64,000 nucleotides of DNA from Thioalkalivibrio sp. ALJ21 (GCF_000378605.1 NZ_KB905155.1:1116001-1180000); one strand, 5' to 3'; counted from the first letter of the stretch, positions 53,096 through 62,713 are shown. The notes: generated by a model from the sequence alone, not told the origin. Made by a program: numbers and translations.

Positions 53096-54193
53096 CTAGC
53101 GATTCAGTTCGATCTGCGGTTCGCCGTTGCGCACGAACACGGGCTTGACCACCCGTACCGGCAGCATGCGCCCGCGGATGTCGGCCTGCAGTTCCTCGGC
53201 ATCCACCGCGGCCGGGATGCGCGCGAACGCAACCGACACGCCGAGGCTCGGCGAGAAACTGCCGGAGGTCACCACGCCGTCGCCGGACGGGGTCTCGATC
53301 CGGGTACCGCCGCGCAGCACGCCGCGACCCTCCAGCACCAGCCCGACCATGCGCTCGGACACACCCTCGGCCTTCCACTGCTCGATGGCCTTGCGGCCGA
53401 CGAAGTCGCGCTCGGGGTCCTTCAGGGCGATGGTCCAGCCGAGATTCGCGGTCAGCGGATTGGTCCGGTCGTCCATGTCCGTGCCGTAGAGGTTCATGCC
53501 GGCCTCCAGGCGCAGCGTGTCACGCGCGCCCAGGCCGATCGGGTTCACGCCGGCGTCCTTCAGCTGTTCCCAGAAGCCGTCGGCCTGCTCCGCCGGCAGC
53601 ATCACCTCGAAGCCGTCCTCGCCGGTATAGCCGGTGCGGGCGACAAACCAGGAGTCGTTCCAGACCGCCGAGAACGGCTTGAGATCGCCGGCCGCGCGCA
53701 AGTCTTCCGGCAGCAGCGGCAGCGTCTTCTCCACCGCCTGCGGGCCCTGGATCGCGATCAGCGCGAACTCCGGGCGCGGCTCGACGTTCACGTCGAAGTC
53801 CTTCGCCACCTGCTGCATGTGGGCGATATCGCCCTCGGCCGTCGCGGCGTTGACCACGGCGCGGTAGCTGTCGCCCCCGGTCCAGTAGATGATCAGGTCG
53901 TCGATCACGCCGCCAGCCTCGTTCAGCATGCAGCTGTACAGGGCGCGGCCCTCGGTCTTCAGCTTGGCGACATCGTTGGCCAGCAGGTAGCGCAGGAAGG
54001 CCTGCGCCTGCGGGCCGTGGATATCGACGACCTGCATGTGCGAGACATCGAACATGCCGGCCCCGGCGCGCACCATCTTGTGCTCCTCCATCTGGGAGCC
54101 GTAGTGCAGCGGCATCTCCCAGCCGGCGAAGTCGACCAGCTTGGCCCCGGCGCGCTGGTGCGCGGCGTGAAGCGGCGTTTTCTTCAGACTCAT
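53096..54193 (-). CDS. gcvT: Aminomethyltransferase (glycine cleavage T protein)
   Basis: 365 residues. Folate-binding blocks: [46 protein letters not shown] and a C-terminal [13 protein letters not shown]. It transfers the one-carbon unit to tetrahydrofolate. First gene of the operon, 240 nt after the riboswitch terminator. Confidence 0.96.
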   Translation of the reverse strand: MSLKKTPLHAAHQRAGAKLVDFAGWEMPLHYGSQMEEHKMVRAGAGMFDVSHMQVVDIHGPQAQAFLRYLLANDVAKLKTEGRALYSCMLNEAGGVIDDLIIYWTGGDSYRAVVNAATAEGDIAHMQQVAKDFDVNVEPRPEFALIAIQGPQAVEKTLPLLPEDLRAAGDLKPFSAVWNDSWFVARTGYTGEDGFEVMLPAEQADGFWEQLKDAGVNPIGLGARDTLRLEAGMNLYGTDMDDRTNPLTANLGWTIALKDPERDFVGRKAIEQWKAEGVSERMVGLVLEGRGVLRGGTRIETPSGDGVVTSGSFSPSLGVSVAFARIPAAVDAEELQADIRGRMLPVRVVKPVFVRNGEPQIELNR

Positions 54194-54219
54194 CTTTGTC
54201 GCCTTGCGTCTTTTGTGAG

Positions 54220-54365
54220 GCGCTGAACAAAGCCATCCTGGCTTTATCAGCGCACGCGGCGCTACAAACGCGGTTTGCAGCTTGCTTCGGAACCAACCCC
54301 TACGGTGTCGGTTCCGGCGGCACGTCCCTGTGCCGCAGGGAAACGCCGATCAATCAGCGTTTCCC
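54220..54365. repeat. Nested inverted repeats in the gcvT leader
   Basis: Two units in 150 bp: GCGCTGA (54220-54226) / TCAGCGC (54247-54253) enclosing AAAGCCA-TCC-TGGCTTT; and GGGAAACGC (54338-54346) / GCGTTTCCC (54357-54365). The second resembles the ends of the MITE-like element at 22605 (GGGAAACACTGATC). Probably a decayed relative. It occupies the leader between the terminator and gcvT. Confidence 0.55.
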
Positions 54366-54435
54366 AGTTCGTGAGACGGACCGCCTGCCGGCCCGACGCG
54401 GCCCCTGCCATACACGCGGCGCGTACGCGGGGCAT

Positions 54436-54478
54436 AAAAAAAGGGCGGCCAGCAGGGTCTACCTGCCAGCCGCCCCTC
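54436..54478 (-). terminator. Riboswitch-controlled terminator of the gcv operon
   Basis: A long GC stem (GGGCGGC ... GCCGCCC, with inner AGCAGG/CCTGC) followed on the minus strand by seven T (54436-54442), immediately downstream of the second glycine aptamer. Glycine binding should prevent its formation and turn the operon on. Confidence 0.8.
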
Positions 54479-54672
54479 TGTCCTGAAACCTGAGAGTTTG
54501 CGCCGTGCCAGCGATTGTTCGCTGCAGGGCCGCCCCCTTCGGTGGGCCGTCGCCGGCCGCTCTCCAGAGTGTGTCTCCTGCACCGTTCCGGTCCGGTAGC
54601 CTGAGCGATTCCGGGCGGATGTTGCGCCTTCGGCGTCTGCCAATCGACTCGCGATCGCAGATCTCTTCCAGA
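54478..54672 (-). ncRNA. Tandem glycine riboswitch
   Basis: On the minus strand, aptamer 1 (54672-54584) has GGAAGAG, GCCGAAGGCGCAAC and ATCGCTCAGG. Aptamer 2 (54582-54478) has CTGGAGAG, ACCGAAGGGGGC, CGCAAACTCTCAGG and AGGACAGAGG. These are the conserved cores of the glycine class in tandem. A putative -10 TACAAT (complement of 54713-54718) fits about 40 bp upstream. It precedes gcvT, matching known glycine-cleavage control. The flanks 54194-54435 (leader with repeats) and 54679-54852 contain no gene. Confidence 0.93.
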
Positions 54673-54852
54673 ACGGTGTGCGGGCATTGTCGGGCACCCG
54701 CAGACGAAATTAATTGTACACCCAAATATCTCCTTCGCGAAAGCCCGGACGGGTGGCGGCGACTTTTCGGCGGCGGGCTTGTGACCCACCTGGACCTCAG
54801 GGGCACTGCCACTGCAAGCCTCGCAAGGACAGTGCTGGAGCCCGCACCAGCG

Positions 54853-55782
54853 CTACAGCGCCAGGTCGATCGCCAGGAGCGCGACGAAGCCGACCAGCAC
54901 GCCGACGGTCGCCTGGGCCTCGTGCCCCTTGCGGTGCGATTCGGGGATGATCTCGTGGCTGATCACGAACAGCATTGCCCCCGCGGCGAAGGCCAGCCCC
55001 CAGGGCAGCAGGAACTCCATCAGCGTGATCGCGCCGGCCCCAATCAGTCCGCCGATCGGCTGCACCAACCCGGTCAGCAGGGTCACGCCGAACGCGGCCC
55101 ACTTGCTGTAGCCCAGCGAGAGCAGCGCAATCGCCACCACCAGCCCTTCCGGGATGTTCTGCAGACCGATCGCGATCGCCAGGGTGATGCCATCGCTGAC
55201 ATCGTCGCCGCCGAAGCCGACCCCGACGGCCAGCCCCTCCGGCAGGTTGTGCAGCGCGATCGCGAAGATGAACAGCCAGACACGCCGGATCTTCGCGGGG
55301 TCGGCCCCGCTTTGCGGACCGATATGGAAGTGTTCGTGCGGGACCAGCTTGTGCAGCGCCAGCAACGCCCCGCCGCCCAGGGCCATACCCACCGACAGCA
55401 CCAGGATCGCCATGCCGACCCCGCCGTACTGAACTTCGGCGTGCTCCACCGAAGGCAGCACGAGTTCGAAAGCGGTGGCCGAGAGCATAACCCCGGCCCC
55501 GAAGCCCATCATCGCGTCCTCGACCGACTGGCTGATCCGGCGCAGGAAAAAGATCGGAATCGCGCCCACAGCCGTCATCAGGCCGGCAACAAAGCTCGCC
55601 AGCAGGCCGATCTGCAGGGTGCTCATACCCGCAATGCGCCCTTCCAGGGTCGGCCAGATCATACTGACCAGCCAGATGAACGCGGCCAGTGCAATCAGTG
55701 ATCCGACCAGAAAGATCCGCGGGACGGGCTTGGCCGAATCGACATCGCCCTGATGACTCGGCTGTTCTCGATCCTGCGTCAT
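54853..55782 (-). CDS. ZIP-family divalent metal transporter
   Basis: 309 residues from the ATG at 55782 (GGGAGGG site); the frame upstream to 55905 is unlikely to be translated. Eight membrane helices. Metal site motifs: HNLPEGLAVGVGFGGDD in TM4 and LQNIPEGLVVAIALLS in TM5, plus a His in LHKLVPHEHFHIG. It imports Zn2+ or related ions down the gradient (ZupT/GufA-like). Gene lies 3' of the glycine riboswitch, divergent from the AGCS gene. Confidence 0.9.
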   Translation of the reverse strand: MTQDREQPSHQGDVDSAKPVPRIFLVGSLIALAAFIWLVSMIWPTLEGRIAGMSTLQIGLLASFVAGLMTAVGAIPIFFLRRISQSVEDAMMGFGAGVMLSATAFELVLPSVEHAEVQYGGVGMAILVLSVGMALGGGALLALHKLVPHEHFHIGPQSGADPAKIRRVWLFIFAIALHNLPEGLAVGVGFGGDDVSDGITLAIAIGLQNIPEGLVVAIALLSLGYSKWAAFGVTLLTGLVQPIGGLIGAGAITLMEFLLPWGLAFAAGAMLFVISHEIIPESHRKGHEAQATVGVLVGFVALLAIDLAL

Positions 55783-55949
55783 GTTCCCTCCCTGAGATCC
55801 ATTCCCTTGGCTGTTGAGAAGGCGCGATTTCGCCCCGGTTCCCGCACGTTTTCTATCGCGGCATTCGAGTTTTCCTATCGTCAACGCGGAAAAGGCGCGG
55901 TACATTCGCCCGGAGTGCCCACTGCATGCCCGGCAAAAGGACCTTCGCG

Positions 55950-57341
55950 ATGCTCGATACCCTCGACCAGTTCCTCGGTGACACCGCCAGCCTCCTGTGG
56001 GGCAACCCGATCACGCTGATCCTGCTGCTGGGCACAGGACTCTACCTGACCATCCGCCTGGGACTGGTCCAGGTCGTCGCCTTCCGCCAGGGCTGGCGCG
56101 CGCTGCGCGGCACCGACGGGCGTGCCGGTGGCGCTGGCCAGATCTCGCCATTCCAGGCCCTGTCCACGGCCCTCTCCGGCACCATCGGGACCGGGAACAT
56201 CGCCGGCGTGGCCACGGCCATTGCCCTCGGTGGCCCCGGCGCACTCTTCTGGATGTGGGTGACCGCCTTCTTCGGCATGGCAACCAAATTCGCCGAGACC
56301 ACGCTTGCCGTGCGCTACCGCGAGGTGGGGCCGGACGGCACCATCGCCGGTGGCCCGATGTTCACCCTGCTGCACGGCCTGAAGATGAAGAAGATGGCGA
56401 TCCTGTTCGCCGCCTTCACCCTGATCGCCTCGTTCGGCATCGGCAATATGGTGCAGGCGAACTCGGTGGTCGACGGCCTGACGTTCATGGTCCCGAACCT
56501 GCGGGCGGATGACGACATCATGGGCTGGATGGCCCTGATCATCGGCCTGACCATGGCCGTGCTGGTCGCGCTGGTGATCATTGGCGGGGTCAAGCGCATT
56601 GCGCTGATCGCCTCCGCCATCGTGCCGTTCATGGCCGTGGTGTACATGATCGGCGCGTTCATCGTGATCGTCGCCAACATCGAGGCCGTGCCGGCCGCGG
56701 TGGCCACTATCCTGAACCTCGCGCTGAACCCCTGGGCGGCGGGCGGCGGCGCGATCGGTCTGGCCATCCAGTACGGCGTGGCACGCGGCATGTTCTCGAA
56801 CGAAGCGGGCCTCGGCTCCTCGGCCATGGCCCACGCCGCAGCAAAAAACGGCGACCCGCCCCGCGAAGGCTCGGTCGCAATGCTCGAGCCGTTCATCGAC
56901 ACCATCGTGGTCTGCACCCTGACGGGCTTGGCGATCGTGGTCACCGGCGCCTACATTGACCGCGCCGACGACGTGGTCGGCGCCTCGCTGACCGCCACCG
57001 CCTTCAGCACCACGCTGGGGCCGTTCGGCGCGATGGTGGTCGGCTTCAGCCTGATGCTGTTTGCCTTCTCCACGATGATCGCCTGGTCCTACTATGGCGA
57101 TCGCTCGGCCTACTTCCTGTTCGGCGACCGCGCGGTGATGCCCTATCGTATTGCGTTCGTGATCCTGATCGTCATCGGGGCAACCATCCCGCTGGGCATG
57201 GTCTGGAACTTCTCCGACATCGCCAACATCCTGATGGCCGCGCCCAACCTGATCGCGCTGATCCTGCTGGCCGGGCTGGTGAAGAAGCTGCGCGACGACT
57301 ATGTGGCCGGCCGCCCAATGCCCGATCGCCATGACGGCTGA
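55950..57341 (+). CDS. Sodium:alanine (glycine) symporter, AGCS family
   Basis: 463 residues from the ATG at 55950 (AAAGGA site); an in-frame ATG at 55926 has no site. About ten helices. Family marks: FQALSTALSGTIGTGNIAG, GIGNMVQANSVVDGL, GMFSNEAGLGSSAMAHAA and TLTGLAIVVTGAY. Na+ coupled uptake of alanine or glycine. Its position 1.3 kb from the glycine-cleavage riboswitch suggests glycine supply; it is not on the same transcript. Confidence 0.93.
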   Translation: MLDTLDQFLGDTASLLWGNPITLILLLGTGLYLTIRLGLVQVVAFRQGWRALRGTDGRAGGAGQISPFQALSTALSGTIGTGNIAGVATAIALGGPGALFWMWVTAFFGMATKFAETTLAVRYREVGPDGTIAGGPMFTLLHGLKMKKMAILFAAFTLIASFGIGNMVQANSVVDGLTFMVPNLRADDDIMGWMALIIGLTMAVLVALVIIGGVKRIALIASAIVPFMAVVYMIGAFIVIVANIEAVPAAVATILNLALNPWAAGGGAIGLAIQYGVARGMFSNEAGLGSSAMAHAAAKNGDPPREGSVAMLEPFIDTIVVCTLTGLAIVVTGAYIDRADDVVGASLTATAFSTTLGPFGAMVVGFSLMLFAFSTMIAWSYYGDRSAYFLFGDRAVMPYRIAFVILIVIGATIPLGMVWNFSDIANILMAAPNLIALILLAGLVKKLRDDYVAGRPMPDRHDG

Positions 57342-58239
57342 GCACGAGCACCAGCATGCGCCGCATGACCCGTTCGCCCAGGGCCCGGCACGGCCGGACG
57401 CGGCCATGCTGGTGCGCGAGGTCGAGATGGCGCTGGCCGAGGACCTGGGCCCCAACACCCTGACCGGCGACATCACCGCGGCACTGGTACCGGAGGAACG
57501 CGTCGCGCGCGCCACCCTGCTGCTGAAAGAGCCCGGCGTGCTGTGTGGCCAGGCGTGGTTCGACCGCGTGTTTGCGAGCCTCGCACCCGAGATCCGTATC
57601 GACTGGCTCGTCGCCGAGGGCACGGCCCTTGAACCGGACGGAGCGCAGCCCGTCGCCACGCTCGAAGGCCCGGCCCGCGCCGTACTGGCAGCCGAGCGCG
57701 CCGCGCTCAACCTGCTGCAGACGCTGTCCGGGACCGCCACCGAGACCGCCCGTTGGGTCGCCCGCCTGGGCGATGCCCACAGCCGCATCCTCGACACCCG
57801 CAAGACACTGCCGGGCCTGCGTCACGGGCAGAAATACGCCGTGCGCATCGGCGGCGGCTACAACCATCGCCTCGGGCTATGGGATGCCGTGCTCATCAAG
57901 GAGAACCACATCGCCGCCTGTGGCTCGATCGCGGCCGCCGTGGAGCGCGCCCGCGCGCTCGGGGCCGGGCGCTGGGTGGAGGTGGAAACCGAGAACCTGG
58001 ACGAGGTCGAACAGGCGCTGGCCGCGGGCGCCGACGTGATCATGCTGGATGAACTCTCGCGGGACGACCTCGCCACCGCCGTGCAGCGCATCCGGGGGCG
58101 GGCCATCTCCGAGGCCTCGGGCGGGGTCACGCCGGACAGCCTCTCCGAGATCGCGGCCACCGGTGTCGACTACATCTCGGTCGGTGCCCTGACCAAGCAC
58201 GTCCGCGCTATCGACTTCTCCCTGCGCCTCGACTCGTAA
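57331..58239 (+). CDS. nadC: Nicotinate-nucleotide pyrophosphorylase
   Basis: 302 residues from the ATG at 57331, overlapping the symporter stop by 11 bp. It turns quinolinate and PRPP into nicotinate mononucleotide for NAD. Motifs: ALAEDLGPNTLTGDITAALV, RILDTRKTLPGLR, GGGYNHRLGLWDAVLIKENH and VEVETENLDEVEQAL. The first 25 residues are a His-rich extension (EHEHQHAPHD). Confidence 0.95.
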   Translation: MTAEHEHQHAPHDPFAQGPARPDAAMLVREVEMALAEDLGPNTLTGDITAALVPEERVARATLLLKEPGVLCGQAWFDRVFASLAPEIRIDWLVAEGTALEPDGAQPVATLEGPARAVLAAERAALNLLQTLSGTATETARWVARLGDAHSRILDTRKTLPGLRHGQKYAVRIGGGYNHRLGLWDAVLIKENHIAACGSIAAAVERARALGAGRWVEVETENLDEVEQALAAGADVIMLDELSRDDLATAVQRIRGRAISEASGGVTPDSLSEIAATGVDYISVGALTKHVRAIDFSLRLDS

Positions 58240-58297
58240 CCGCTTCGCGCCAAATCACGCTGCTAGCCGATCTCCGGCTTCGTGCACCGCAGTGGCC

Positions 58298-58417
58298 GGC
58301 CCTGGTTCGTCGTCGGTGTTTATGTGCCTTCGGTCCGCCGCCTGCCTGCGCTGCCGAAACAGCGCTTGGCAGGCGGCAAGACGAAGCCACCGTAAACACC
58401 GGATGCCGAACCAGGCC
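58298..58417. repeat. 120-bp imperfect palindromic element
   Basis: Nested arms: GGCCCTGGTTCG / CGAACCAGGCC (58298-58309, 58407-58417), CGGTGTTTA / TAAACACCG, CTTCG / CGAAG and GCCGCCTGCC / GGCAGGCGGC. It folds into a long stem with small bulges. Located in the 246-bp gap between convergent nadC and scpB. It looks like a small palindromic MITE or a strong bidirectional barrier. Confidence 0.7.
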
Positions 58418-58485
58418 CAGCCTCAACGACCGCAGCTAGTCGAGCACGGCACATCAAGACCAGGGTCCGACAGAACGGGCGTCGG

Positions 58486-59172
58486 CTAGCGGGAGTCGTC
58501 GTCGGAGTCGGGGGCGGGCTCGAGGCGGAGCTGGCCATTGGCCTCGTCCTCGGGCGGTGCGAGGGTGAAACCCGCGTCGGAGGCGACGTCCGCCAGGTCG
58601 CGGATCGCGTCCAGCGGCGGCAGTTCCTCCAGGCGCTTCAGGCCCAGGTCGTCGAGGAACGTCCGCGTCGTCGCGTACAGCGCAGGACGACCCGGCACCT
58701 CCTTGTGCCCCACCACGCGTACCCATTCGCGCTCCTGCAGGGTACGCATGATCCCGGAGCTAACCGCCACGCCACGTACCGCCTCGATCTCGGCGCGCGT
58801 CACCGGCTGGCGATAGGCAATGATCGCCAGCGTCTCCAGCAGCGCGCGCGACAGCCGCGCGGGGCGTTCGGGCTGCGCCGCCTGGACCGTGGCCGAGAAG
58901 CGGGCCCGCACGCGGAAGCGGTATCCGCCAGCGGTGCGCACCAGCTCAATGGCGCGATCCGCATAGCGCTCCTGCAGTCGGCCAATCGCCTGATCCAGCG
59001 TCGGCTGATCGATCTCGCCCAGATCCTCGCAAGCGGCCTTCAGATCACGCGGGGCGACCGGCTCGGCGGCGGCAAAGAGGACTGCCTCGATCGCGAGTTC
59101 GATGGCGCCGAGCGTGTCGGTGTCGAGCTCGGTAGCGGCTTGCGGGGCGTCAGGGCTGGTGACGTCGTTCAT
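58486..59172 (-). CDS. scpB: Segregation and condensation protein B
   Basis: 228 residues from the ATG at 59172, overlapping the scpA stop (ATGA). Two winged-helix domains: LGAIELAIEAVLFAAAEPV and ETLAIIAYRQPVTRAEIEAVRGV, then GHKEVPGRPALYATTRTFLDDLGL. With ScpA it bridges SMC in the condensin complex. The last 25 residues are acidic. Confidence 0.95.
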   Translation of the reverse strand: MNDVTSPDAPQAATELDTDTLGAIELAIEAVLFAAAEPVAPRDLKAACEDLGEIDQPTLDQAIGRLQERYADRAIELVRTAGGYRFRVRARFSATVQAAQPERPARLSRALLETLAIIAYRQPVTRAEIEAVRGVAVSSGIMRTLQEREWVRVVGHKEVPGRPALYATTRTFLDDLGLKRLEELPPLDAIRDLADVASDAGFTLAPPEDEANGQLRLEPAPDSDDDSR

Positions 59173-60026
59173 GCTTCCTCCGTGTCCGGCCGGCCACCCC
59201 GGCGGCGCAGCCGAATCGGGCTGTAGGGTTCGCTCTGGCCCCACTCCACCAGGCCGGACTTGGTCAGCTCCAGCACGGCGAGAAACGAAACCACCACGCC
59301 CTGACGCCCTTCGGAGGCGAGCAGGAGCGTGACGAAGTCGGTAAACCGCTCCGGGTGCAGGACCTCGAGGATACTGCTCATGCGCTCGCGCACCGACAAC
59401 TGCTCGGTGGAGATGTGATGGTGTGCGGAAAGGCTGGCCCGATGCATCACCGCGGCCAGGGCCTCCATCAGTTCGTCCATCGTGGGAGCCGGGGGTGGCG
59501 GCCCCTCCAATGCCTCGACGCTGGCAGCAGCGGCGTACACGTCGCGATCCATGCGCGGGATCTCGTCCAGCCGCTCGGCCGCGGTCTTGAACTGCTCGTA
59601 CTCCTGCAGTTGCCGGATCAGCGCCATGCGCGGATCCGTGTCCTCGTCCGCGTCGGCCTGCACCGGGCGCGGCAGCAGCATGCGCGACTTGATCTCGGCG
59701 AGCAGCGCCGCCATCACCAGATACTCGCCGGCCAGTTCCAGCCGCAGCGCACGCATGACCTCGATATACGCCATGTACTGGCGCGTGATCTCGGCGATCG
59801 GGATGGCGAGGATATCGAGGTTCTGTCGGCGGATCAGGTACAGCAACAGGTCCAGCGGACCCTCGAACGATTCGAGGAAGACCTCCAGCGCATCCGGGGG
59901 GATATACAGATCGGCCGGCAGTTCGGCCACCGGCTCGCCATGCACGCGATAGACAAACTCGCCTTCCGCTCCGGTCTCGACCGTCGCGGAGTTCTCCAGG
60001 TCCGTCAGCTCATCGCGCGGGTCCAT
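59169..60026 (-). CDS. scpA: Segregation and condensation protein A
   Basis: 285 residues; kleisin subunit of SMC-ScpAB. Marks: FEGPLDLLLYLIRRQNLDI, IAEITRQYMAYIEVMRALRL and EYLVMAALLAEIKSRMLLP; the C-terminal winged helix is FTDFVTLLLASEGRQGVVVSF. Encoded 32 bp after trpS. Confidence 0.95.
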   Translation of the reverse strand: MDPRDELTDLENSATVETGAEGEFVYRVHGEPVAELPADLYIPPDALEVFLESFEGPLDLLLYLIRRQNLDILAIPIAEITRQYMAYIEVMRALRLELAGEYLVMAALLAEIKSRMLLPRPVQADADEDTDPRMALIRQLQEYEQFKTAAERLDEIPRMDRDVYAAAASVEALEGPPPPAPTMDELMEALAAVMHRASLSAHHHISTEQLSVRERMSSILEVLHPERFTDFVTLLLASEGRQGVVVSFLAVLELTKSGLVEWGQSEPYSPIRLRRRGGRPDTEEA

Positions 60027-60058
60027 GGCTCATCTCGGTGGAAACTTCCCGAATGGGG

Positions 60059-61279
60059 TCATCGCAGGTAATCCAGGCCCATCACGCGGCGTACCTCTTC
60101 CAGGGTCTCGCGCGCCTCTTCGCGCGCGGCTTCGGAGCCCTCAACGATGATCGAGCGCACCAGGGCCGGGTCCTCGGCATACTCCTTGGCGCGTTGCTGG
60201 ATCGGCTCCAGTTCCGCCTGTACTTCCTCGATCAGCGGCCGCTTGCAGTCGATGCAGCCAATCCCGGCCGAGGTGCAGCCCTCGTGCAGCTCGGCACGCT
60301 TGGCCTCGTCGGTATAGACCAGGTGCAGGTCCCAGACCGGGCATTTCTCCGGCGTGCCGGGATCGGTACGGCGCACGCGCGCCGGGTCGGTCGGCATGGT
60401 CCGGATCAGTTTTTCCACCTCGGCCGGCTCGGTGCGCAGGCTGATGGTATTGCCGTAGCTCTTGGACATCTTGCGCCCGTCCAGCCCCGGCATCTTCGCG
60501 GTGGGCGTGAGCTTGGCCTGGGGCTCCGGCAGGATGATCTTGCCACCGCCTTCAAGGTAGCCGAACAGGCGCTCGCGATCCCCCAGCGAGATGTTCTGCT
60601 GCGACTCGAGCATCGCCCGGGCGACTTCCAGTGCGTCGTCCTCGCCGTGCTCCTGGAACCGCTTGCGCAGGTCGCGGTAGCGCTTGGCGGCCTTCTTGCC
60701 CATCTTGTCGATCGCGGCCTCGGCCTTCTCCGCAAAGCCCGGCTCGCGACCATAGAGATGGTTGAAGCGACGCGCGATCTCGCGCGTCACCTCCAGATGC
60801 GAGACCTGATCCTCACCGACCGGGACCATGCCGGCGCGGTAGGCCAGCACATCCGCGCTTTGCAGCACGGGGTAGCCCAGAAAGCCGTAGGTCGCCAGAT
60901 CCTTCTCGCGCAGCTGTTCCTGCTGGTCCTTGTACGTCGGCACGCGTTCCAGCCAGCCGAGCGGGGTAATCATCGACAGCAGAAGGTGCAGCTCCGCATG
61001 CTCCGGCACGCGCGACTGCACGAACAGCGTGGCGGAGCCGGGGCTCACCCCGGCCGCCAACCAGTCGATCACCATCTCGGTGACATGCTGCTGCAAGTCA
61101 CCCGGGTCTTCGTAGTGCGTGGTCAGCGCATGCCAGTCGGCGACGAAGAAGAAGCACTCGTAGTTGTGCTGCAGCTCGATCCAGTTTTTCAGGACGCCGT
61201 GATAATGGCCCAGATGCAGGTGCCCGGTCGGGCGCATGCCCGAGATCACGCGCTGATTCGTTCCCTGGTTGCTGGTCAC
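60059..61279 (-). CDS. trpS: Tryptophanyl-tRNA synthetase
   Basis: 406 residues from a GTG at 61279 with an AAGGAA site. Class I motifs: HIGH-like GHLHLGHYHG and KMSKS in GLDGRKMSKSYGN. Longer than the usual 330-340 residues because of an insertion with CTSAGIGCIDCKRP near the C-terminal half, whose cysteines could bind zinc. It charges tRNA-Trp. Confidence 0.95.
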   Translation of the reverse strand: MTSNQGTNQRVISGMRPTGHLHLGHYHGVLKNWIELQHNYECFFFVADWHALTTHYEDPGDLQQHVTEMVIDWLAAGVSPGSATLFVQSRVPEHAELHLLLSMITPLGWLERVPTYKDQQEQLREKDLATYGFLGYPVLQSADVLAYRAGMVPVGEDQVSHLEVTREIARRFNHLYGREPGFAEKAEAAIDKMGKKAAKRYRDLRKRFQEHGEDDALEVARAMLESQQNISLGDRERLFGYLEGGGKIILPEPQAKLTPTAKMPGLDGRKMSKSYGNTISLRTEPAEVEKLIRTMPTDPARVRRTDPGTPEKCPVWDLHLVYTDEAKRAELHEGCTSAGIGCIDCKRPLIEEVQAELEPIQQRAKEYAEDPALVRSIIVEGSEAAREEARETLEEVRRVMGLDYLR

Positions 61280-61325
61280 GAGTGGTTCCTTCTCCGTTAT
61301 TCGTGGGGTTCGTTGGGGATGATAC

Positions 61326-62687
61326 TCAGAACATGCCGCCCGAAAGGGCAAACAGCATGCCCAACAGGGCCGCCGTGCGATCGCGTTCGTTCACGTACAC
61401 GCGACCGTCTTCCATATTCAGGTGCCCGCGCCAGAGCTCGGCGTCGGCGTCCCGCTGCAGCCAGCCCTGCGCGGCCAGGGCATGGACACGCTCGTCCAGC
61501 TCCACATCGGGATAGGCCGCCTCGAACTCGCGTACCCATTCCAGCCCGAGCCGCAGTTCGCTGTCCAGTACCACCGTCTCCAGCGGCCGGGTGCGGAAGC
61601 CGCGCGCATCACCGCGCAGGCCCAGCTCGGTCTCCAGCGCCACCTGATGTGCGGGGGATTCATTGAACGAGGCCTTCAGCTCCACCGCCGGGCTATGTTC
61701 GATCATGCGCTCGATCGCGTCGGTGATCACCGACCCGCCAAGCGCCAGGCGCTGACCGCGTTCGAGGTCACGCTCCTGCAACGCCTCCAGGTCCTGGATC
61801 ATCTGCAGCAGTGCCGGGCGGTCCCAGCGCAGCACCGCCAGCTGGAGATCGACAGTCTCGAGTTCCAGCACGTCGGCATCCGCCTCGCGCAGGCGGACCT
61901 CGTCGATCTCAAGACGAAGGCGGCTGTCCAGGCGATCGTTATTGGTCTTCTGGAAGGCATTCACCCGCGGCCGGGTCAGCTCCATCTCGCCCTGCTCGTC
62001 GCGAAAGTGAACCTGCGCGGCCGCCAGGCCACCCTCGTAATCCGGCAGGCGGCCGTAGATGCCATCCGCGTCCGGCTCGAACACGGTGGCAAAACGGGCC
62101 TGCTCCACTCGCAGGTCCGCCTCGTCGTCATGCAGACGCAGCGCGGGCAGGTCCAGGCTCAGCAGCAGTTGCTCCGCCGACCAGGCAAAGCGCCCCTGAC
62201 CCGCATCCAGCTCGAGCCACAGCGGCCCTTCGCCATCAACCCGGTCGGCCACATCCGGGACCTCCATCAGGTCCAGCGTCAGGGGCTCGAACTGCACGCG
62301 CGTGGTCAGACGACCGCCCATGCCGGCGTGCGTCTGCACGACCAGGTCGAGCTCGTGCAGCAGATGGGCCGCCAGCGAACCCTCCGGGGCCTCGAGGGCA
62401 TCCAGATCCACGTTCGACTCGCCGCGGGCGCCGAGCACCCCGTGGCGCACCCGGTGTTCCAGCGGAATGACCAGTTCGGTCTCGCCATCGTTGAGCGTCA
62501 GCTCGCTGCGCGCGGTGGCGGTGCGATAGCTGCGCCGGTACTCGACCATCTCGTGGCGCAAGTCCACCTCGCCAATGCGTGCCTGCTGGGCCTCGGTTAC
62601 GTTGCGCTCGACCTGCCCACCGACAAACACAGGCCAGGCCGCGACCACGATCAGCAACACCAGTACCAGCACGATCCATTTACGCAT
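61326..62687 (-). CDS. DUF945 (YdgA-like) periplasmic protein
   Basis: 453 residues from the ATG at 62687 (GGGAG). A single N-terminal helix (WIVLVLVLLIVVAAWPVFVGG) anchors or secretes it. The body is long and beta-rich with alternating charged/aliphatic strands (YRRSYRTATARSELTLND, FEPLTLDLMEV). This is the YdgA family, which shares an AsmA-like or chorein-like beta architecture; function unproven. The C-terminus ends in a hydrophobic ALLGMLFALSGGMF. Confidence 0.82.
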   Translation of the reverse strand: MRKWIVLVLVLLIVVAAWPVFVGGQVERNVTEAQQARIGEVDLRHEMVEYRRSYRTATARSELTLNDGETELVIPLEHRVRHGVLGARGESNVDLDALEAPEGSLAAHLLHELDLVVQTHAGMGGRLTTRVQFEPLTLDLMEVPDVADRVDGEGPLWLELDAGQGRFAWSAEQLLLSLDLPALRLHDDEADLRVEQARFATVFEPDADGIYGRLPDYEGGLAAAQVHFRDEQGEMELTRPRVNAFQKTNNDRLDSRLRLEIDEVRLREADADVLELETVDLQLAVLRWDRPALLQMIQDLEALQERDLERGQRLALGGSVITDAIERMIEHSPAVELKASFNESPAHQVALETELGLRGDARGFRTRPLETVVLDSELRLGLEWVREFEAAYPDVELDERVHALAAQGWLQRDADAELWRGHLNMEDGRVYVNERDRTAALLGMLFALSGGMF

Positions 62688-62713
62688 CACGCATCTCCCG
62701 GGTCTCCATGCCC

